A DNA stretch of 64,000 nucleotides from Candidatus Villigracilis adiacens (GTDB taxonomy: Bacteria > Chloroflexota > Anaerolineae > Anaerolineales > Villigracilaceae), in NCBI GenBank assembly GCA_016703605.1, contig JADJBU010000001.1, positions 78,911 through 142,910 of the forward strand. Reading direction: 5' to 3'. Below the pieces are notes generated by a model. That model saw only the letters and a list, made by a program, of their open reading frames with translations, was not told where the DNA came from and did no database searches. Shown here piece by piece: positions 60,297 through 64,000 of this stretch (its first letter is position 1; every line of letters begins with the position of its first letter). Both the position numbers and the translations under genes were made by a program.

Positions 60297-61153
60297 TGAC
60301 CAAGCCTCATTCGCTCACCGTATTTTTCGCATTGTCCTTTTTGATCTCATGGATGGTTTGGGTGCCTGCTTCTCTGGCTTCACACAACCTTATTTCCTTC
60401 AAAATTGACCCAACCCTGAGCGGATCGCTCGGCGCAATAGGTCCATCGTTAGCCGCGCTGATTACGATTGCGATATATGACGGCGGGACGGGCTTCCGCG
60501 ACTTGTTCGGACGATTGCTGACCTGGCGCGTCGGACTCCGCTGGTACCTGTTCGTGTTTCTATGGGCTCCGTGCCTCTCCCTGACTGTGACCGCCGTCTC
60601 AGTTCTAGTTGGCGGTTCAATCCCTAATTTTGCACAACCGCCATTTGCAAATATCTTTTCAAGCCTTCTTCCCACACTTGGGAATATCAGCCCATTTATT
60701 TTTCTGCCTTTCTTCTTTCTCCAGCAGCTGCTCCTTGGCAGTTCAATGGGAGAAGAACCTGGCTGGCGCGGTTACGCCCTGCCGCGTATGCAATTCAAAA
60801 GCGGCGCCTGGCAAGCCAGTATTCTTTTGGGAATGCTATGGGGTTTATGGCATCTGCCGCTTTGGTTGACCAAAGGCAACTTCGCCCAGGAGACTTTCAT
60901 CGGCTGGCATTATCTCGAATTAATCGCTACTTCTGTCCTGTTTGGATGGGTTTACAACAATACAAAGGGCAGTCTGTTTCTTGCCCTCCTATTCCACACT
61001 TCCATCGGTGTGACTGGACTCTTCCTCGCCTCAGTCGAGTTTTACCCCTGGCTGCCTGCTGCGTTCAGTTGGGGAACCGCTCTGCTTGTAACTACATTCT
61101 CGAAGCGCGTCGATCGCGCCATGGCAATCAAAAGTATTTATCCGCTTTGGTAA
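60296..61153 (+). CDS. CPBP-family intramembrane metalloprotease
   Basis: This 285-residue membrane protein has the CPBP motifs MGEEPGWRGYALPR (EExxxR), GLWHLPLWL and LLFHTSIG with histidines for metal binding, within about eight helices. The family includes CAAX-protease homologues and self-immunity proteins. It is translationally coupled to the acyltransferase-3 gene. The target is not known. Confidence 0.9.
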   Translation: MTKPHSLTVFFALSFLISWMVWVPASLASHNLISFKIDPTLSGSLGAIGPSLAALITIAIYDGGTGFRDLFGRLLTWRVGLRWYLFVFLWAPCLSLTVTAVSVLVGGSIPNFAQPPFANIFSSLLPTLGNISPFIFLPFFFLQQLLLGSSMGEEPGWRGYALPRMQFKSGAWQASILLGMLWGLWHLPLWLTKGNFAQETFIGWHYLELIATSVLFGWVYNNTKGSLFLALLFHTSIGVTGLFLASVEFYPWLPAAFSWGTALLVTTFSKRVDRAMAIKSIYPLW

Positions 61154-61273
61154 CTACTCAGCCAATTCACTACCCTGTCTTGTCATTTCGAGCGGGAGCG
61201 AGAAATCCTTCTCAATATTGCGCTGGATTTCTCCTCGCTGGCGCTCGTCGAAATGACAGGCTGAGCAGTTACC
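61150..61273. repeat. Long inverted repeat (GTCATTTCGAGCG class)
   Basis: Outer arms GTAACTACTCAGCC and GGCTGAGCAGTTAC match at 13 of 14 positions. Inner arms run from CCTGTCTTGTCATTTCGAGC through GAGAAATCC, paired with GGATTTCTCC through CGTCGAAATGACAGG. The whole folds into one hairpin of about 124 nt starting at the CPBP stop codon. The words relate it to the spacer at 40965. Confidence 0.8.
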
Positions 61274-61330
61274 CGCTTTGACAGGAAACTTGTGTATTGT
61301 CGCCTATCAATATGGTTTAAGGAGTAAGTC

Positions 61331-62269
61331 ATGCGTCTCGGATTACAAATCATTCGTTTTGATTGGGATGGAAATCCTCAAAATATTGGGGCAAAGTTAG
61401 GCAGTATCGCGCAGTTCGTTGACCGGGAGAATTTCTACTCCCTTTGGGTTATGGATCATTTTTTCCAAATGGGAGGAATTTTTGGGGAGAAGGACGCTCC
61501 CATGTTGGAAGGATATACTGCGCTTGCATATGTTGCGGCATTGACCAGGAAGATCAGGATCGGCACGTTGGTTACAGGATACCTGTACCGATATCCGGGC
61601 ATCCTGGCGAAAACCGTAACGACATTGGATGTTTTATCGGGCGGGAGATCATATCTCGGCATTGGCGCTGGCTGGTACGAAGAAGAGGCAATTGGGCTTG
61701 GCACCCCATTTCCTTCGGTCTCCACGCGATTCGAACAACTGGAAGAAACATTGCAAATCATCCGCCAGATGTGGAAAGATGACCCGTCGCCATATCAAGG
61801 AGAACATTATTGCCTGGCTGAACCGATTAATCATCCACAACCGCTTCAGCTGCCCCATCCGCCAATTTTAGTCGGTTCGGAGGGGGAGAAAATAGGTATT
61901 CGTCTTGTCGCTCAATACGCAGACGCTTGCAACTTCTTTTTCGGCGCAATGCTGCCAGATTGGAGCGATTGGCAATACCAACGCTATCAAAACAGTATTC
62001 CGCACTTAAAACGTAAATGGAGCATTTTAGAAGAGCATTGTGCCAAATATGGTCGAAGCCCGAAAGAGATTGAATTTACCGTTTTGGGAACAATAAAACC
62101 ATCCCATGACAATCAGGGCAATTCGCCCCAGGAGTTAATTGATTATTTTGGGAAATTGAACGAAATAGGCGTTGATCATATAATCGTCAATATTCCAAAC
62201 GCGCATGAAATGGAGCCGTTGGAAATACTAGCCGCAGATGTGCTGCCTTTTATTACGCATAGATCATGA
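61331..62269 (+). CDS. LLM-class (luciferase-like) F420-dependent oxidoreductase
   Basis: This 312-residue TIM-barrel enzyme resembles the F420-dependent branch of the bacterial luciferase family: FYSLWVMDHFFQ, ALTRKIRIGTLVTGYLYRYP, SGGRSYLGIGAGWYEEE and HPPILVGSEGEKIGIRLVAQ. Such enzymes use reduced F420 (or FMNH2) for hydride transfer or oxygenation; the substrate cannot be told. TAAGGAG lies 6 bp upstream. A hairpin repeat separates it from the CPBP gene. Confidence 0.88.
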   Translation: MRLGLQIIRFDWDGNPQNIGAKLGSIAQFVDRENFYSLWVMDHFFQMGGIFGEKDAPMLEGYTALAYVAALTRKIRIGTLVTGYLYRYPGILAKTVTTLDVLSGGRSYLGIGAGWYEEEAIGLGTPFPSVSTRFEQLEETLQIIRQMWKDDPSPYQGEHYCLAEPINHPQPLQLPHPPILVGSEGEKIGIRLVAQYADACNFFFGAMLPDWSDWQYQRYQNSIPHLKRKWSILEEHCAKYGRSPKEIEFTVLGTIKPSHDNQGNSPQELIDYFGKLNEIGVDHIIVNIPNAHEMEPLEILAADVLPFITHRS

Positions 62270-62689
62270 ACCAGATTTCGTAAATTGATGTTCTGAGGCT
62301 AAACGCCTTTTTCGCTGATAGGAGAAGGGTAAAAGACACAAAAAAACTTGGTGGCATGTCGCCTTGATGGAACAAATAAACCAAAAGCGGCGGAGAATTC
62401 TCTCCGCCGCCTACGTGCCGCCTACGTTCGTTTTCGAAACTTATACCCGTATACCAGATATGTACCCCGCCGGACAGATCCGATTGCGGTTGTGAGGCAG
62501 AGAATTGGCGATTGCATACAATTACCTTCAGTTTGGACTTCGATAAGGCTAATTTTAGCAGGTTCAGTTTTCCGGTATCACTGCCCTGTCGCCAGGCGCT
62601 GAACGAGCCAGGTACGAATAGTTTTCTAAAAGCGATTATGCTTTTTAGTCAAAGGGGTGTAATCGCTAAATGGTGGGGATGAATCCTCA
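62270..62689. other. Intergenic region with dispersed repeat, no gene
   Basis: The gap lies between convergent genes. Apart from repeat copy 4 (62372-62494) it shows only short unsupported frames. Confidence 0.5.
62372..62494. repeat. Dispersed hairpin repeat, copy 4 (most complete)
   Basis: AACAAATAAACCAAAAG leads into a perfect palindrome GCGGCGGAGA-attc-TCTCCGCCGC (62387-62410). Then come a doubled GCCTACG segment, CGTTTTCGAAACTTATACCC, ATACCAGATATGTACCCCGC and GATCCGATTGCGGTTGT. Copies 2 and 3 carry the same modules in the same order with different deletions; the partial copy at 1761 has only the ATACCAGATATG block. Confidence 0.85.
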
Positions 62690-62716
62690 AACTCCCCTAA
62701 TGATAGGGGAGTTTTT
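62690..62716. terminator. Hairpin terminator between convergent genes
   Basis: AACTCCCCTA and TAGGGGAGTT pair perfectly (10 bp) around a 4-nt loop, followed by TTTG on the plus strand and by a shorter TTT-type tail on the minus strand. It could serve the minus-strand gene ending at 62731. Confidence 0.7.
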
Positions 62717-62730
62717 GATAAGCGACACAA

Positions 62731-63120
62731 TCATCTTTGTTTCCGCCATTCGAGGAATTGGAGGGTAGCGAAGATGTCCACGCAAATGGCGGTGATGCCG
62801 ATTGCCCATTTTGCATCCGGCGTAAAGTTGAAGATCGGGAGCACAAGCAATAGGATACTCGCCAACACCCAGGCAGAGTCGCCGAGGACGGTGAAGAGGG
62901 TGAAGCCGCGATTGATTTCTCCACGTTGGGTGTTGAAGGCGATCAGCGCGGCATAGAAAAACATGACGACCGCGAGAATCGTCATCACGGTCGGCGATGC
63001 GCCGAGGAATTCACCGAGCGGGTTTCGAGCGAGGACGAAGAAAAGCCCGCTGGTGAATGAGAACATGGCGTTCGCGTTCAGGATGTGGTGCAGGTTGAAT
63101 GGGTTGTAGGTTGTATTCAT
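62731..63120 (-). CDS. Small four-helix membrane protein of unknown function
   Basis: This 129-residue protein (NPFNLHHILNANAMFSFTSG at the N-terminus) has four hydrophobic helices with short loops and no other motif. The ATG at 63120 gives a compact protein, and GGAGACAAAA lies just upstream; the frame to 63336 runs through non-coding-looking sequence. The size and layout resemble SPW/YiaA-type small membrane proteins, without a firm match. Confidence 0.7.
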   Translation of the reverse strand: MNTTYNPFNLHHILNANAMFSFTSGLFFVLARNPLGEFLGASPTVMTILAVVMFFYAALIAFNTQRGEINRGFTLFTVLGDSAWVLASILLLVLPIFNFTPDAKWAIGITAICVDIFATLQFLEWRKQR

Positions 63121-63239
63121 TTTGTTTTGTCTCCTTACCGCCCATTGTAGGGATTTGAAACTGCCATGTCCACGGAAAAGACTGCCATGTGGTGCCAAAT
63201 TGGCAACCAGCTGTCCTTCGTCTGCGTTCCTCGCCCCGT

Positions 63240-64000
63240 TCAGGACGAGGAACCTCTTATATCCTCCGCAATTAATTTCGCGGCGATGTTTTGCCAGTTG
63301 TGGAGAGTCCGTTCGGGGACGGAGGTTTGGAACCAATCGAGCGCGGCGCGTGCTGTGTCATCGAGTGAGTCGTAATCGGCGCGGCGGGCGTAGGGTTTGA
63401 GTCCGAGTACATAGGGAAAGTGGACGGCATTGTAGTAACGCCATTCATCGGTTGTGCCGAATTTTTCATCCGATTGCGGCTTAAGCTTTTGAATGGACTG
63501 AACCAACACTGATTTCAGTGCATGCGCACGGTCGAGTGGATTTGTCCCGGTGATGATGGGCAGATTCACAAGCGGATTCGTCGCCAGCTTGGGCAGGTCA
63601 CCGAGGTGGGACAAGGCGCGTCGCGTCAGACGGGTGAACTGCTCCTCATTAACTGAATCAGTTTCCAGTGTGGAGAGAAGCGGGAGCGCATCCGCAGTTT
63701 GGCGCAGGATCTGGCGTTCGTTGTTCAGGCGGCGCGGCAGGGTCAACGAATCCAATAAAGATTGAATTGAGTTGGAAAAAGTTTGAGTGAGAATCGCGAA
63801 GGTAAGGAGAAGCAGAAGAAGGGATGGGTTATCAGTGAACAGGGTGGTGATCAGCGCGAGTGCGCCTGCATAATAAAGATTAGACACGAACGAACGGACG
63901 AGGTGTGCGCGGATGGACTCGCCTTCGTCGAGGGCATCCCAAACGGTGAGGGTGATGGCGAGGAAGATGAGGTCGAAGCCGAGGAGCGCCATGCCCCATG
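63240..64000 (-). CDS. Membrane protein of unknown function, 5' end probably beyond the window
   Basis: The frame is open to the window edge. The visible 250 residues start with two or three hydrophobic helices (GFDLIFLAITLTVWDAL, NLYYAGALALITTLF, LLLLLLTFAILTQTF) and continue as a soluble helical domain of about 150 residues (LSHLGDLPKLATNPL, TTDEWRYYNAVHFPYVLGLK). It may be an N-terminally multi-helix sensor or a transcriptional-regulator-like protein, but no family was recognised. An ATG at 63992 exists; the in-frame codons before it are also open. Confidence 0.65.
   Translation of the reverse strand, partial: WGMALLGFDLIFLAITLTVWDALDEGESIRAHLVRSFVSNLYYAGALALITTLFTDNPSLLLLLLTFAILTQTFSNSIQSLLDSLTLPRRLNNERQILRQTADALPLLSTLETDSVNEEQFTRLTRRALSHLGDLPKLATNPLVNLPIITGTNPLDRAHALKSVLVQSIQKLKPQSDEKFGTTDEWRYYNAVHFPYVLGLKPYARRADYDSLDDTARAALDWFQTSVPERTLHNWQNIAAKLIAEDIRGSSS

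Overview
The window looks like a chromosomal segment of a Chloroflexota bacterium, most likely of the Anaerolineae. This is an inference from gene content, not from a marker gene. It rests on a bacterial XPB helicase with its partner genes, lipoproteins carrying NBR1-type Ig-like domains, a very large STAND-ATPase/BTAD regulator, an F420-type luciferase-like oxidoreductase, many Cys-anchored lipoproteins, and abundant intergenic hairpin repeats. No rRNA, tRNA or CRISPR array was found.

Layout. 1-1503: the start of a GntR-type regulator diverges from a glycerate kinase across a perfect 28-bp palindrome. 1849-6735: a three-gene minus-strand operon with an XPB/ERCC3 helicase and two partner proteins. 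6796-7997: a graveyard of a DUF4143 gene remnant, a serine recombinase pseudogene and two transposase fragments. 8123-15989: a 2-aminoethylphosphonate uptake and breakdown locus (ABC transporter, phnW, phnX, FAD amine oxidase). 15947-20533: an acyltransferase, then an operon of two solute-binding-like proteins (one with a VWA domain) and a membrane coiled-coil protein. 20723-21132: a truncated aquaporin joined to a second copy of one transposase fragment. The roughly 13 kb between the two copies may therefore be IS-derived.

21387-32046: a divergent export locus. One arm has two HlyD-type adaptors, a MacB-type ATPase and permease, and two lipoproteins. The other arm has a GT39 glycosyltransferase followed by paralogues of those same two lipoproteins. 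The divide between the arms holds a candidate structured small RNA and a terminator-bearing leader. 32269-35532: the STAND/BTAD regulator. 35609-50552: a long plus-strand acyl-CoA cluster (KASIII-like enzyme, two CoA ligases, two alpha/beta hydrolases of which one is frameshifted, thiolase plus Zn-ribbon partner, SDR) ending in a complete branched-chain-amino-acid-type ABC transporter. The likely theme is uptake of an organic acid, activation to the CoA thioester and thiolytic processing.

50848-53395: an ISAs1-family element with a frameshifted transposase and decayed neighbours. 54326-57007: a two-component system plus a second histidine kinase that lacks its ATPase domain. 57241-62269: membrane protein, serine hydrolase, acyltransferase-3, CPBP protease and LLM oxidoreductase. 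62731-64000: two minus-strand membrane protein genes, the last cut by the window edge.

The most unusual recurrent feature is a set of intercistronic inverted repeats. Each is built from a few short degenerate words, and most sit just ahead of the next gene of an operon. They recur in most of the longer gaps of the acyl-CoA cluster and also inside the XPB and phosphonate operons.
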